From Streptomyces sp. MUM 178J (GTDB taxonomy: Bacteria; Actinomycetota; Actinomycetes; Streptomycetales; Streptomycetaceae): DNA of 64,000 bases. This document shows positions 7,105 to 16,120 of the stretch, piece by piece. Position 1 is the stretch's first letter. Each line of letters begins with the position of its first letter. The stretch lies in contig NZ_JADWYQ010000005.1 of the NCBI RefSeq assembly GCF_022414575.1, positions 148,009 through 212,008 on the forward strand, given 5' to 3'. The notes under the pieces are model-generated. The model had not been told where the DNA came from. It did not search any database and was given only the letters and a program-made list of their open reading frames with translations. The translations under genes and the position numbers were made by a program.

Positions 7105-7781
7105 CCGGTACGAGAGCCGCCCAGCTCTCCCTCCCAACGGCGGTACAGCCGGTGCGGCACGCCTGCCGCGTCCAGCACCCGCCCCGCGACGAAGTCCACC
7201 AGATCCTGGATGTGCGTCGCCCCCGCATAGAACGCCGGAGAGGCGGGCAGCACCACGGCGCCCGCCTCGTCCAGCGCCACCAGAGCCTTCAGCGTCTGCC
7301 CGCTGAGCGGAGTCTCCCGCACCGCCACCACCAACGGCCGCCGCTCCTTCAGCGTCACGCTCGCCGCCCGCTGGAGCAGATCCTTCGAAAGCCCCAGCGC
7401 CACACCGGCCACACAGGCCGTCGACGCGGGCACGATCAGCATCCCCTTGACGGGATACGACCCCGAGGACGGCCCGGCGGCCAGATCCCCCGCGGCCCAG
7501 TGCCGTACGTCCGACACGTCGACGGCGTCACCGCCGAACGCGTCGGGCTTGCCGTCGGCGCCGCGCGCCAGCCACTCGGCCAGATCCTCCCGCCAGCGCG
7601 CGTCCCGGAAGGAGATGCCCGTCTCGTCGAGCAGCGTCAGCCGCGCCGCCCGGCTCACCACCAGATCCACGCTCTCGCCCGCCGCGAGCAGACCCCGCAG
7701 CACGGAGGCCGCATAAGGGGTCCCCGACGCGCCCGAGACCCCGACGACCCAGGGGCGACGCTGTTCTTGTACCGGCTCCAC
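7101..7781 (-). CDS. mqnM: UbiX-like flavin prenyltransferase (menaquinone pathway)
   Basis: A 226-residue flavoprotein of the UbiX/Pad1 family, which makes prenylated FMN for UbiD-type decarboxylases. The N-terminal nucleotide-binding motif is VVGVSGASGTPYAASVLRGL, and the later signature VIPASTACVAGVALG-type sequence appears as MLIVPASTACVAGVALGLS. The terminal segment SPAFYAGATHIQDLVDFVAG is also typical. I choose GTG 7781: there is no Shine-Dalgarno, but TAGGCT stands 7 bases upstream, which fits a leaderless transcript. The symbol follows the actinobacterial MqnP/MqnL/MqnM naming and rests on the neighbouring UbiA- and UbiD-like genes. Confidence 0.88.
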   Translation of the reverse strand: MEPVQEQRRPWVVGVSGASGTPYAASVLRGLLAAGESVDLVVSRAARLTLLDETGISFRDARWREDLAEWLARGADGKPDAFGGDAVDVSDVRHWAAGDLAAGPSSGSYPVKGMLIVPASTACVAGVALGLSKDLLQRAASVTLKERRPLVVAVRETPLSGQTLKALVALDEAGAVVLPASPAFYAGATHIQDLVDFVAGRVLDAAGVPHRLYRRWEGELGGSRTG

Positions 7782-7788
7782 GCCAATG

Positions 7789-7794
7789 AGCCTA
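7789..7794 (-). promoter_or_regulatory. -10 box for a leaderless mqnM transcript
   Basis: TAGGCT on the minus strand ends 7 bases before the GTG start codon, matching TANNNT and placing the transcription start at or next to the start codon. The -35 is not obvious. Confidence 0.5.
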
Positions 7795-7876
7795 TCCGCC
7801 GGGACGGGCCCGGAACTGTGCAAGGTCTCCCGGACGTTTCGGGGGGAGGAAGCGCCGACACCGGGAGGGTCTGTCA

Positions 7877-8488
7877 ATGGCGACCGCAGAGCCGACCGGA
7901 TGGAGCGCCGGCGCCCGCGCCCGGGCCGCGGCCAAGCTGATGCTGGGCTGGGTGGCGCTGCTGTGGACGCTGGAGGCCCTCGACCTGGCGACCGGCGGCG
8001 GACTTCACACGTACGGGATCACACCGCGCGAGCCCGGCGAACTGCGGGACATCGTCCCCGCGGCCTTTCTGCACCACGGCTTCGAGCATGTCGCGGCCAA
8101 CACCGTGCCACTGCTGATCCTGGGCTTTCTGGCCGCGCTCTCCGGCGTACGCCGCTTCCTCGCGGTGGTGGCGACCGTCATCGTGGTCTCCGGCTTCGGC
8201 ATCTGGCTGACCTCCCCCGACAACAGCATCACCGCGGGCGCGTCCGGAGTCGTCTTCGGCCTCTTCGGCTATCTGCTGGTCCGCGGCTTCGTGAACCGCA
8301 AACCGCTGGAGGTCGTCGTCGGCGTGCTGGTCGCCGCGCTGTACGGCTCCCTCGTCTGGGGAGTCCTCCCCACGGACGCGGGCATCAGCTGGCAGGGCCA
8401 TCTGTTCGGGCTGCTGGGCGGTGCGGGCGCGGCGTTCCTCTTCCGCGACCCGCCGCGGGCTCCGGCCGCCATGGACCCCACCCTGTAG
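7877..8488 (+). CDS. Rhomboid family intramembrane serine protease
   Basis: A 203-residue polytopic membrane protein with six predicted helices. The catalytic serine motif GASG is at residues 121-124 (Ser123) and the partner His is in SWQGHLFG (His175), the rhomboid dyad. The HxxxN motif HVAAN (His71, Asn75) in an early helix is also present. The ATG at 7877 is preceded by GGGAGG. The gene is divergent from mqnM and convergent with mqnP. Its substrate is unknown, and its place inside the menaquinone cluster need not imply a shared function. Confidence 0.9.
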   Translation: MATAEPTGWSAGARARAAAKLMLGWVALLWTLEALDLATGGGLHTYGITPREPGELRDIVPAAFLHHGFEHVAANTVPLLILGFLAALSGVRRFLAVVATVIVVSGFGIWLTSPDNSITAGASGVVFGLFGYLLVRGFVNRKPLEVVVGVLVAALYGSLVWGVLPTDAGISWQGHLFGLLGGAGAAFLFRDPPRAPAAMDPTL

Positions 8489-8489
8489 C

Positions 8490-8506
8490 CGGGGGCTCCG
8501 CCCCCG
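8490..8506. terminator. Bidirectional hairpin between rhomboid and mqnP
   Basis: CGGGGGC-TCC-GCCCCCG forms a tight 7-bp stem directly after the rhomboid stop. It lies between two convergent genes and would serve both. Confidence 0.65.
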
Positions 8507-8566
8507 AACCCCCGCGCCTCGAACTTCCCCCACCAAGGCGCCCCGGGCGGGGCTGGGTTCGGCCGC

Positions 8567-9469
8567 TCAGACCGTGAGCCCCCGCACCAGCAGATCCAGC
8601 AGCGCACAGCAGAACAGCGCAATCCCGATGAACCCGTTCACGGTGAAGAACGCCCGGTTCAGCCGCGAAAGATCATGCGGCCGCACGATCGTGTGCTCGT
8701 ACACGAACGCGGTCGCCACCACCCCCAGCCCCAGCCAGAAGAACGCCCCCGCGTCCGTCGCCAGCGCGTACCAGACGAACAGCAGCATCGTCACGGCATG
8801 GCTCCACCGCGCACCCCACAGCGCCGCCGGCACGCCGAAACGCGCCGGCACCGACATCACGCCCTCGGTGCGGTCCGCCTCCACGTCCTGGCAGGCGAAG
8901 ATCAGATCGAAGCCGCCGATCCAGATGCCGACGGCGAATCCCAGGATCACCGCCTCCCAGGACCACGCGCCGGTGACGGCCAGCCACGCCCCGATCGGGC
9001 CGATCGCCTGGGCCAGGCCCAGGATCGCGTGCGGGAAGTTGGTGAACCGCTTGCCGTACGGATACACCACCATCGGGATCACGGCGAGCGGGGCGAGAGC
9101 GAGGCAGAGCGGGTTCAGCGCGGCGGCCGCGCCGAGGAAGAGAACGACGGCGATCAGCGCACCGGTCCACGCGGAACGCACGGAGACCGCCCCGGTGACC
9201 AGTTCCCGGCCCGCCGTGCGCGGATTGCGGGCGTCGATCTCGCGGTCGATGATCCGGTTGCAGGCCATCGCGAAGGTGCGCAGCCCCACCATGGCGATGG
9301 TGACGAGGAGCAGCTTGCCCCAGTGGATGCTCCGGTCGAGCTGGAACATCGCGGTGAGGGAGGCGATATAGGCGAAGGGCAGCGCGAAGACCGAGTGCTC
9401 GATCATCACCAGGCGCAGAAACGCGCGGGTGCGACCGGGGCCGGGTACGGCTGCGGCGGAGGCGCTCAC
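8567..9469 (-). CDS. mqnP: UbiA-like prenyltransferase (menaquinone pathway)
   Basis: A 300-residue integral membrane prenyltransferase with about eight or nine helices. The first Asp-rich motif is seen as NRIIDREIDARNPRT and the second region as DLIFACQDVEADRTEGV, both needed for Mg-prenyl diphosphate binding. It is predicted to prenylate the 1,4-dihydroxy-6-naphthoate core in the futalosine branch of menaquinone synthesis. The GTG start overlaps the upstream mqnL stop as GTGA, so the two genes are translationally coupled. Confidence 0.9.
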   Translation of the reverse strand: MSASAAAVPGPGRTRAFLRLVMIEHSVFALPFAYIASLTAMFQLDRSIHWGKLLLVTIAMVGLRTFAMACNRIIDREIDARNPRTAGRELVTGAVSVRSAWTGALIAVVLFLGAAAALNPLCLALAPLAVIPMVVYPYGKRFTNFPHAILGLAQAIGPIGAWLAVTGAWSWEAVILGFAVGIWIGGFDLIFACQDVEADRTEGVMSVPARFGVPAALWGARWSHAVTMLLFVWYALATDAGAFFWLGLGVVATAFVYEHTIVRPHDLSRLNRAFFTVNGFIGIALFCCALLDLLVRGLTV

Positions 9470-10917
9470 AGCCCGTACTCCTTCCAGCGCTTCGTCACCA
9501 GCGCCGCCGTGTCCGGGTCGGACTCGACCATGTCCGGCCAGCCCCCGTCCCGTACGTACCCCTCCTCCGGCAGTTTGCGGGTCGCGTCGATGCCCGCCTT
9601 GCCGCCCCAGAACTGCTGGTAGGAGGCGTGGTCCAGATGGTCGACCGGGCCCTCGACCACGGTCAGGTCACGGGCGTAGTCCGTGTTGCCGAGAGCCCGC
9701 CAGGACACCTCGTGCAGGTCGTGGACGTCGCAGTCGGCGTCCACCACCACGATCAGCTTGGTCAGCGACATCATGTGCGCGCCCCAGATGGCGTGCATGA
9801 CCTTCTGCGCGTGCTTGGGGTACTTCTTGTCGATCGAGACGATCGCGCAGTTGTGGAAGCCGCCGGACTCGGGGAGGTGGTAGTCCACGATGTCCGGCAC
9901 GATGATCTTGAGCAGCGGGAGGAAGAACCGCTCGGTGGCCCGGCCCAGCGGGCCGTCCTCCGTCGGCGGGCGGCCCACGACGATCGACTGGAGCAGCGGA
10001 CGGCTGCGCATGGTCACACAGTCGATGGTGAGCGCGGGGAAGGGCTCCTGCGGGGTGTAGAAGCCGGTGTGGTCGCCGAAGGGGCCCTCGGGGAGCATCT
10101 CGCCCGGCTCGAGCCAGCCTTCGAGCACCACCTCCGCCTGCGCGGGGACCTGCAGTGGGACGGTCTTGCAGTCGACCATCTCGATGCGTTTGCCCTGGAC
10201 GAAGCCCGCGAAGAGGTACTCGTCGATGTCGCCGGGCAGCGGCGCGGTGGACGCGTACGTCACGGCGGGCGGGCAGCCGAAGGCGATCGCGACCGGCAGC
10301 CGTTCGCCGCGCTTGGCTGCGACCTGGTAGTGGTTGCGGCTGTCCTTGTGGATCTGCCAGTGCATTCCGATCGTGCGCCGGTCATGGCGTTGGAGCCGGT
10401 ACAGGCCGAGGTTCCGGACGCCGGTCTCGGGGTGCTTGGTGTGGGTGAGGCCCAGGTTGAAGAAGGAGCCGCCGTCCTCGGGCCAGGTGAACAGCGCGGG
10501 CAGCCGGTCCAGATCGACGTCGTCACCGCGCAGGACGACCTCCTGCACGGGCGCGTCCTTCACCTTCTTCGGCGGCACGTGGACCATCGAGCCCAGCTTG
10601 CCGAAGGCCTCGCGGACCCCGACGAAACCGTGCGGGAGCTCGGGCTTGAGCAGCCCGCCGATCTTGTCGCTGATCTCCGAGTAGGACGTCAGACCGAGGG
10701 CCTTGAGGAGCCGACGGTCGGTGCCGAAGACGTTCATCGCGAGGGGCATCGCGGAGCCGCGGACGTTCTCGAAGAGCAGCGCGGGGCCGCCGGCCTTGTT
10801 GACCCTGTCGACGATCTCCCCGACCTCCAGGTACGGGTCGACTTCGGCCTTGATGCGCTTGAGGTCGCCCTCGCGCTCCAGCGCCCTGAGCAACGAACGG
10901 AGATCGTCGTAAGCCAT
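9466..10917 (-). CDS. mqnL: UbiD-family decarboxylase (menaquinone pathway)
   Basis: A 483-residue UbiD-type decarboxylase, dependent on prenylated FMN made by the UbiX-like neighbour. Family features include HWQIHKDSRNHY, PEGPFGDHTGFYTPQEPFPA in the cofactor/active-site region (read in two halves), and VVVDADCDVHDLHEVSWRAL. It would remove the carboxyl group from the prenylated naphthoate. ATG 10917 starts the frame; a weak -10-like GATACT lies 7 bases upstream, so the transcript may be leaderless. Its stop overlaps the mqnP start by four bases. Confidence 0.9.
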   Translation of the reverse strand: MAYDDLRSLLRALEREGDLKRIKAEVDPYLEVGEIVDRVNKAGGPALLFENVRGSAMPLAMNVFGTDRRLLKALGLTSYSEISDKIGGLLKPELPHGFVGVREAFGKLGSMVHVPPKKVKDAPVQEVVLRGDDVDLDRLPALFTWPEDGGSFFNLGLTHTKHPETGVRNLGLYRLQRHDRRTIGMHWQIHKDSRNHYQVAAKRGERLPVAIAFGCPPAVTYASTAPLPGDIDEYLFAGFVQGKRIEMVDCKTVPLQVPAQAEVVLEGWLEPGEMLPEGPFGDHTGFYTPQEPFPALTIDCVTMRSRPLLQSIVVGRPPTEDGPLGRATERFFLPLLKIIVPDIVDYHLPESGGFHNCAIVSIDKKYPKHAQKVMHAIWGAHMMSLTKLIVVVDADCDVHDLHEVSWRALGNTDYARDLTVVEGPVDHLDHASYQQFWGGKAGIDATRKLPEEGYVRDGGWPDMVESDPDTAALVTKRWKEYGL

Positions 10918-11138
10918 GCGCCCCAGTATCGCTGAGGGGCATGCGGGGGATGCGCGCGCCCCGCATGGAACAAAACGCCGTCATACCGGGGCCCCGGGGG
11001 TCGCCCCCGGACCAACACAGCGCCGAGCGGCATGCGGGGGCATACGCGCGCCCCGCGTCGGAACAACCGGCCGGATACCCTGGCCGAGTCACCTGGGCCG
11101 CGCAGGCCCGCCGCCGCACTCTGGGGGACGCATCCACC

Positions 11139-11540
11139 ATGCTCAGGGCCCTGATGTTCCTCGTGCCTCTGGCACTGACCATCTATGCGTTCATCGACTG
11201 CCTCAACACCCCTGAGGACGAGGCCAAGCATCTGCCCAAGATCGCCTGGGTCTTCATCATCCTGCTCTTCTGGATCGTCGGGCCGATCGTATGGCTGGCC
11301 GCGGGCAAGACGCGCGGTGCGTCGGCCCACGGCCGCACCGCCTCCGAGCGGCGCCGCGGCCACCGCGCCACATGGGTGGCGCCGGACGACAATCCCGAGT
11401 TCCTCCAGTCACTGCGGGAGGAGAAGAAGAAGGAGAACAAGAAGGACGAGTCGCTCCTCAAGGACTGGGAGGCGGACCTGCGCCGCCGTGAGGAGGAGCT
11501 GAAGCGGCGCGAGCAGGGCGAGGACCCCAAGCAGCCATGA
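11139..11540 (+). CDS. PLDc_N domain membrane protein with charged coiled-coil tail
   Basis: A 133-residue protein. Two membrane helices (MLRALMFLVPLALTIYAFID and KIAWVFIILLFWIVGPIVWL) form the PLDc_N domain found at the N-terminus of cardiolipin synthases, but no phospholipase catalytic domain follows. Residues 85-133 are highly charged (EEKKKENKKDES, DLRRREEELKRREQGE) and should form a coiled coil. The ATG at 11139 has GGGGGA upstream. Its stop overlaps the next start as ATGA, so it is coupled to the oxygenase gene. Function unknown. Confidence 0.85.
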   Translation: MLRALMFLVPLALTIYAFIDCLNTPEDEAKHLPKIAWVFIILLFWIVGPIVWLAAGKTRGASAHGRTASERRRGHRATWVAPDDNPEFLQSLREEKKKENKKDESLLKDWEADLRRREEELKRREQGEDPKQP

Positions 11541-12478
11541 CCGCGCCCGTTCCGCGCATCCCCACGGTCGATCTGGGCCCCTGGCTCACCGGCGGCGCCG
11601 AGGCCCGTGCCCGTACCGCCGCCGCCGTGGACGCCGCCCTGCGCACCGCGGGGTTCCTGCTGGTCAGCGGACACGGCGTCGAACGGTCGCTGCGGGCGGA
11701 GATCCGCGAACTGGCCCGCGGCTTCTTCCGGCTTCCGGCCTCCGCCAAGGAGGCGTACGCCGTGCGGGTCGGCGGGCGCGGCTGGCTCGGTCCCGGCGCG
11801 GAGGCCAACGGCTATGCGGAGGGCGCCGAGACCCCGCCCGATCTGAAGGAGTCGTTCTCCTTCGCCTCCTACGAGCCGACGGGCGACCCCGCGGTGGACG
11901 CCGAGTGGTTTCTGCCGAACGCCTGGCCGCGGGAGGTTCCCGGGCTGCGCCCGGCCGTGGAGCGGTATCTCACCGCGATGCGCACGCTCTCCGACCGGCT
12001 GCTGGGGCTGCTGGGCGTGGCGCTCGGCGAGGAGGAGGACTTCTTCACCCGCCACACCGCCCACCCCACCTGGGGTTTCAACATCAACTGGTATCCGGGG
12101 CGCGAGGTGGTCGGCGAGCCGCAGCCGGGCCAGTTCCGGATCGGGCCGCACACGGACTTCGGCACGGTCACGGTCCTGGACCGCCAGTCGGGCAAGGGCG
12201 GGCTCCAGATCTTCACGGACGAGGGCGGCTGGGAGGACGCGCCGTACGACCCGGAGGCCGATGCGCTGACGGTCAACATCGGCGATCTGATGGCCCACTG
12301 GAGTGGCGGCCGCTGGCGTTCGGGGCGGCACCGGGTACTTCCGCCGCCTGCGGACGCGCCGGCCGAGGAGCTGATGTCGCTGGTGTACTTCTACGAGTGT
12401 GATCCGGGCACAGTGATCCGCGGCGTCGACTCCCATGCGCATCTGCGCGCCCAGCTGGACGCGATCGCGCTCGACTGA
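11537..12478 (+). CDS. 2-oxoglutarate/Fe(II) oxygenase, isopenicillin N synthase-like
   Basis: A 313-residue non-haem iron oxygenase of the IPNS/2OG-Fe(II) superfamily. The N-terminal DIOX_N-like part carries GFLLVSGHGV. Iron ligands are seen in HTDFG (His and Asp, about residue 205) and SGRHRVLPP (second His, about residue 260). The usual RxS 2-oxoglutarate clamp is not obvious, since the region after the second His reads HRVLPPPAD. It overlaps the preceding gene by four bases. The native substrate cannot be inferred; flavone- or gibberellin-like annotations in databases would be unreliable. Confidence 0.85.
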   Translation: MTAPVPRIPTVDLGPWLTGGAEARARTAAAVDAALRTAGFLLVSGHGVERSLRAEIRELARGFFRLPASAKEAYAVRVGGRGWLGPGAEANGYAEGAETPPDLKESFSFASYEPTGDPAVDAEWFLPNAWPREVPGLRPAVERYLTAMRTLSDRLLGLLGVALGEEEDFFTRHTAHPTWGFNINWYPGREVVGEPQPGQFRIGPHTDFGTVTVLDRQSGKGGLQIFTDEGGWEDAPYDPEADALTVNIGDLMAHWSGGRWRSGRHRVLPPPADAPAEELMSLVYFYECDPGTVIRGVDSHAHLRAQLDAIALD

Positions 12479-12499
12479 TCACGCCTGACTGATCACGCT

Positions 12500-12600
12500 C
12501 GGCCGGCCGCTGGCCGCTAGTGGCCGGTGCTGGTGGCCGGTGACCGGTGGCCGGGGCTGCCCACTCGTCACCGCCCACTCGTCACTGCCCGCTGGTCACG
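12500..12600. repeat. Low-complexity intergenic repeats
   Basis: Short reiterations such as TGGCCGGTG and CCCACTCGTCAC occur two to four times between the oxygenase and the SRPBCC gene, which are convergent. The GGCCGG blocks could fold and end transcription. No gene is seen here. Confidence 0.4.
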
Positions 12601-13132
12601 GTCGGCTGGGTGACGGCCGCCGGGCGTACTCCTCCCGCAGCCGCTGCCAGCGGTCCGGGCTCCACGCGGACCAGTCCGCGGGCCGTCCGTCGAGCGCATC
12701 GTCCAGCAGTTCGAAATGCCGGTGCCAGTCGGCGAGGCAGTCGAGCCGGAAGTCGTCGTCGCCGCGGAACTGGTTGGTGAAGCGCAGCACCGTCGCGAAC
12801 GAGTCGGCGGGGGGCGGCTCCATATGGAACCGCACCCGTCCGTGCAGCTCGACCGTGTACTCCGCGACGGACTCCCGCTCCCAGGCGGTGACCTGCCCGG
12901 ACACGACGGTACGACGGCCTTCCGCGCCGGCGCCCAGCCAGCGCAGGGTCACGCCTCCGCCGAGCCTCGGCTCCAGCAGATCGGCGACCGCCAGCCACTG
13001 GGGCAGGCCTTCGGGCGTGGCCACGGCGGCCCACACGTACACCACGGGATGCGGCAGGTGCAGCAGGAAGTGCAGCGCATGCTCGCCGTCGCGGGTCTCG
13101 CTGGTTCCGTAGGGAATCGCCTCACTGCCCAT
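12596..13132 (-). CDS. SRPBCC-fold protein
   Basis: A 178-residue protein with a START/Bet v1-like pattern: HLPHPVVYVWAAVATPEGLP resembles the first helix-and-loop of AHSA1/polyketide cyclase-like proteins, followed by LEPRLGGGVTLRW and paired strands (VVSGQVTAWERESVAEYTVE). The C-terminal helix reads DWHRHFELLDDALDGR. These domains bind hydrophobic ligands, but no catalytic function is implied. It is convergent with the oxygenase and follows ccsB-side genes without obvious linkage. Confidence 0.75.
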   Translation of the reverse strand: MGSEAIPYGTSETRDGEHALHFLLHLPHPVVYVWAAVATPEGLPQWLAVADLLEPRLGGGVTLRWLGAGAEGRRTVVSGQVTAWERESVAEYTVELHGRVRFHMEPPPADSFATVLRFTNQFRGDDDFRLDCLADWHRHFELLDDALDGRPADWSAWSPDRWQRLREEYARRPSPSRP

Positions 13133-13181
13133 GGAACCAGCGTCACGCCGACGGAACGCGCCCGCTACCGCAGGCGACCGG

Positions 13182-14267
13182 TCAGACGCCCGCGTAGCCG
13201 TGGAGGCTGTTCACGAACAGATTGACGCCGTAGTAGTTGAACAGCCAGCATGCGAAGGCGATCAGCGCAAGACAGGCGGCCTTGCGGCCCTTCCAGCCGG
13301 CCGTGGCGCGGGCGTGGAGGTATGCGGCGTAGGCGACCCAGGTGATGAAGGACCAGACTTCCTTGGCGTCCCAGCCCCAGTAGCGGCCCCAGGCGTCCCC
13401 GGCCCAGATCGCCCCGGCGATGATCGTGAAGGTCCACAGCGGGAAGACGGCCGCGTTGACGCGGTAGGCGAACTTGTCCAGGGAGGCGGCCGACGGCAGG
13501 CGCTCCAGGACGGAGCGGGCGAAGCCGCCGGGGTTGCCGCCGCGGGCGAGCTTCGCCTCGTACGAGTCGCGGAAGAGGTACAGCAGGGTGCCGACCGCGC
13601 CGAGGTAGAAGACCGCGCCGCAGAAGATGGCGGTGGAGACATGGATCCACAGCCAGTACGAGTGCAGCGCCGGGACCAGCTGGTCGCTCTCGGTGTAGAG
13701 CCAGGTGGTGGCGATGCCCAGGTCGGCGAGGACGGTCGCGACGAGCACCAGCCCCATCCAGCGGATGTTCTTCTTCGCGGCGAGGAAGCCCAGGTACGCG
13801 CCGACCGCCACCGTGGAGAAGGTGATGGAGAACTCGTACATGTTGCCCCAGGGGGCCCGCTGCACGGAGAGTGCGCGGGCGAGGACGCCCGCCGCCTGGA
13901 TGAGGAAGGCGAGGACGGTCAGGGAGACGGCGATCCGCCCGTACAGATCGCCCTTCTCGGTGCCGCCGTGCGCGCCGGGGCCGTCCGGGACGTCCCGCTG
14001 CCCGGCGGCAGAGCGAGTGACGACCTTGGGCCGCTCCAGGACGGCGGTGCCGCCCGCCCTGGTCTGCACGACGGGGCCCGCGGCGCTCCTGGCGGCGTCG
14101 GCGTCCGTCGTCAGCGCGGCGGCGGTGCGGCCCACCTTGCTGCGGCTGCCGAAGACCCACTCGGCGATATGGGCGAGGAAGGCCAGGGTGTACACGGCCA
14201 TCGCGGAGTAGATCAGCACATTGCTGATGCCGGCGAGGTTCTCGTTGGTCGCGGCGGCGAGAGTCAC
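13182..14267 (-). CDS. ccsB: Cytochrome c biogenesis protein CcsB/ResC
   Basis: A 361-residue polytopic membrane protein of the haem handling protein family. The Trp-rich haem motif is seen as YWGWDAKEVWSFITW near residue 300, with conserved His residues in flanking helices (HSYWLWIHVSTAIF, LHARATAGWKG). With ResB it forms the system II haem exporter and synthetase that attaches haem to apocytochrome c outside the membrane. Residues about 45-115 form a hydrophilic loop that varies between species. The GTG start overlaps the resB stop by four bases (GTGA). Confidence 0.92.
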   Translation of the reverse strand: MTLAAATNENLAGISNVLIYSAMAVYTLAFLAHIAEWVFGSRSKVGRTAAALTTDADAARSAAGPVVQTRAGGTAVLERPKVVTRSAAGQRDVPDGPGAHGGTEKGDLYGRIAVSLTVLAFLIQAAGVLARALSVQRAPWGNMYEFSITFSTVAVGAYLGFLAAKKNIRWMGLVLVATVLADLGIATTWLYTESDQLVPALHSYWLWIHVSTAIFCGAVFYLGAVGTLLYLFRDSYEAKLARGGNPGGFARSVLERLPSAASLDKFAYRVNAAVFPLWTFTIIAGAIWAGDAWGRYWGWDAKEVWSFITWVAYAAYLHARATAGWKGRKAACLALIAFACWLFNYYGVNLFVNSLHGYAGV

Positions 14268-16117
14268 TTCTCAGCCCCTTCGGCAGATGTGTCCACAGGG
14301 TCTTCGGTGTCCTGGGAGTTCCCGGTGTTCCCGGTGTTCCCGGTGTTCCCGGTGTTCCCGGCGTTCTCGGCGTTCTCGGCGTTCTCGGCGTTCTCGGCGT
14401 TCTCGGCGTTCTCGGCGTCCGACGGATCGGGCGTCGCGGTGGGCGCCTCGGCGTGCAGGGTCGCGGCGAGGTCTGCCAGTTCCTCCGGCAGTCTCGCCGA
14501 CTCGCTGCGGCCGAGTGCCGCCATCTCGACGACGGTGACGCCGTCCTCGCCCGTCCGGGCACGCACCCACACCCGGCGGCGGTGGATGAACAGCGACGCG
14601 GCAAGCCCGGCGATCGCGGCGATCGCACCGCCGAGCGCCCAGCCGTTGCCCGGCTGCTGCGAGATCTGGAAGCTGGCCCACTCCATCACCTCCTTCTCGA
14701 AGGTGATGGAGCCCGCGCCGTCCGGCAGCTCAAGGGTTTCACCCGGCAGCAGCGACTTCTTCAGCACATTGCCGTCGGCGTCCTTGAACGGCGTCATCTT
14801 GCGGGTGTCGAGCTGGTACACGTTCTGCGGCAGTCCGGAGTCGACGCCCAGGCTGCCGTGGTACGCGCCGACGTTCAGCACGGGGAACTCCAGCCCCGGG
14901 AACTGGGAGAACATCTGGCCGCTGCCCTTGCCCCCGTACGTCGGCACGAAGAACGCGGCGAAGCCGAGCTGATCGCGCTTGCCGTCCTTGTCGCGGTAGC
15001 CGTCCATCACCTTGATCGCGCCGGTGGAGGACACCTTGTCGTCGATGGGAAGCAGCGGCACCGCCCCGTTGAAGACGACCTTGCCGCGGCCGTCCTTGAC
15101 GGTGACGACGGGCGCATAGCCGTGGGACAGCAGATAGACCTTGGTGCCGTCGATGACGAGGGGCTTGTTCACCTCGATGACGGCCTTGTGCTCCTTGCCG
15201 TCGTCTTGCGAGTAGGTGACGTCCGCCTTGAAGGTGCGGGGGGTGCCGCGCTGCGGGCCCGTCTTCTCGTACGTGCCGGTGAACTCGTCCAGGGAGATGC
15301 TGAACGGCACCAGCTCGTCGGTGGTGAACAGCGAACCGGATTTGAAGTCGTCGTAGTGGGTGAGCGTGTTGGAGAAGCCCGTCCCCTCCACCATCAGCTT
15401 GCCGCCCTCGGACTTGAGCAGCTGGCCGACGGCGAACGCCACCAGCATCACGATCAGAGCGATATGGAAGGCCAGGTTCCCGACCTCGCGCAGATAGCCC
15501 TTCTCGGCCGCGACGGCGTCGCCGACCGTGTGGGCACGGAAGCGGCGCTTGGCGAGCAGCGTCCGCGCGGTCTCGCGGACCTGTTCCGGCGCGGCGTCGG
15601 TGCGCCAGGCGGTGTACGCGGGCAGCCGGGTCAGCCGGCCCGGCGCGCCGGGCGGGCGGGAACGCAGCTGGCCGACGAACTGCCAGGACCGCGGCACGAT
15701 GCAGCCGATGAGGGAGACGAACAGCAGGATGTAGATCGCCGAGAACCACACCGAGCTGTAGACGTCGAAGAGCTGAAGCCTGTCGTAGATCGGGGCGAGG
15801 GTCTCGTGCGCGGCCTTGAAGTCCTGGACCTTGAGGTCGTTCACGCTGTTCTGCGGGATGAGCGAGCCGGGAATCGCCCCCAGGGACAGCAGGAAGAGCA
15901 GGATCAGCGCGACCCGCATGGAGGTGAGCTGCCGCCAGAACCAGCGCAGCCAGCCGATGACGCCGAGGACCGGGCCGCCGGCCGGCTCACCGACGCCCCG
16001 AGAGTCGCCGCCGTCGTCCTTCGGGGCGGTGGAGAGCCGGTCGGCGGCGTCGCCGAGGTCGGTCGCGCTCAGCGCGTCGCGCTCTTCGCCCGTCTCTGTC
16101 CTGCTCGTGGAACTCAT
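14264..16117 (-). CDS. resB: Cytochrome c biogenesis protein ResB
   Basis: A 617-residue ResB protein: a cytoplasmic N-terminal stretch, three membrane helices (RVALILLFLLSLGAIPGSLI; SAIYILLFVSLIGCIVP; FHIALIVMLVAFAVGQLL), a large extracytoplasmic domain and a fourth helix near residue 495 (WALGGAIAAIAGLAASLFIH). It partners with CcsB. The unusual feature is the C-terminal tail, where Glu-Asn-Ala is repeated six times and Gly-Asn-Thr four times, encoded by a 9-bp tandem repeat. Gene order tlpA-ccdA-resB-ccsB with tiny gaps indicates one operon. Confidence 0.93.
   Translation of the reverse strand: MSSTSRTETGEERDALSATDLGDAADRLSTAPKDDGGDSRGVGEPAGGPVLGVIGWLRWFWRQLTSMRVALILLFLLSLGAIPGSLIPQNSVNDLKVQDFKAAHETLAPIYDRLQLFDVYSSVWFSAIYILLFVSLIGCIVPRSWQFVGQLRSRPPGAPGRLTRLPAYTAWRTDAAPEQVRETARTLLAKRRFRAHTVGDAVAAEKGYLREVGNLAFHIALIVMLVAFAVGQLLKSEGGKLMVEGTGFSNTLTHYDDFKSGSLFTTDELVPFSISLDEFTGTYEKTGPQRGTPRTFKADVTYSQDDGKEHKAVIEVNKPLVIDGTKVYLLSHGYAPVVTVKDGRGKVVFNGAVPLLPIDDKVSSTGAIKVMDGYRDKDGKRDQLGFAAFFVPTYGGKGSGQMFSQFPGLEFPVLNVGAYHGSLGVDSGLPQNVYQLDTRKMTPFKDADGNVLKKSLLPGETLELPDGAGSITFEKEVMEWASFQISQQPGNGWALGGAIAAIAGLAASLFIHRRRVWVRARTGEDGVTVVEMAALGRSESARLPEELADLAATLHAEAPTATPDPSDAENAENAENAENAENAENAGNTGNTGNTGNTGNSQDTEDPVDTSAEGAEK
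14318..14416. repeat. 9-bp tandem repeat (11 units) inside resB
   Basis: On the plus strand GTTCCCGGT occurs four times, GTTCCCGGC once and GTTCTCGGC six times in a perfect head-to-tail array. Copy changes keep the frame, so the protein tail can change length without loss of ResB. Confidence 0.95.
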
Positions 16118-16120
16118 GGG

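Noticed and set aside
13131..14972. A 613-codon plus-strand frame opposite ccsB and resB
   Set aside because: Shadow frame with low-complexity composition; part of it reads the 9-bp resB repeat as a Phe-Ser-Ala repeat.
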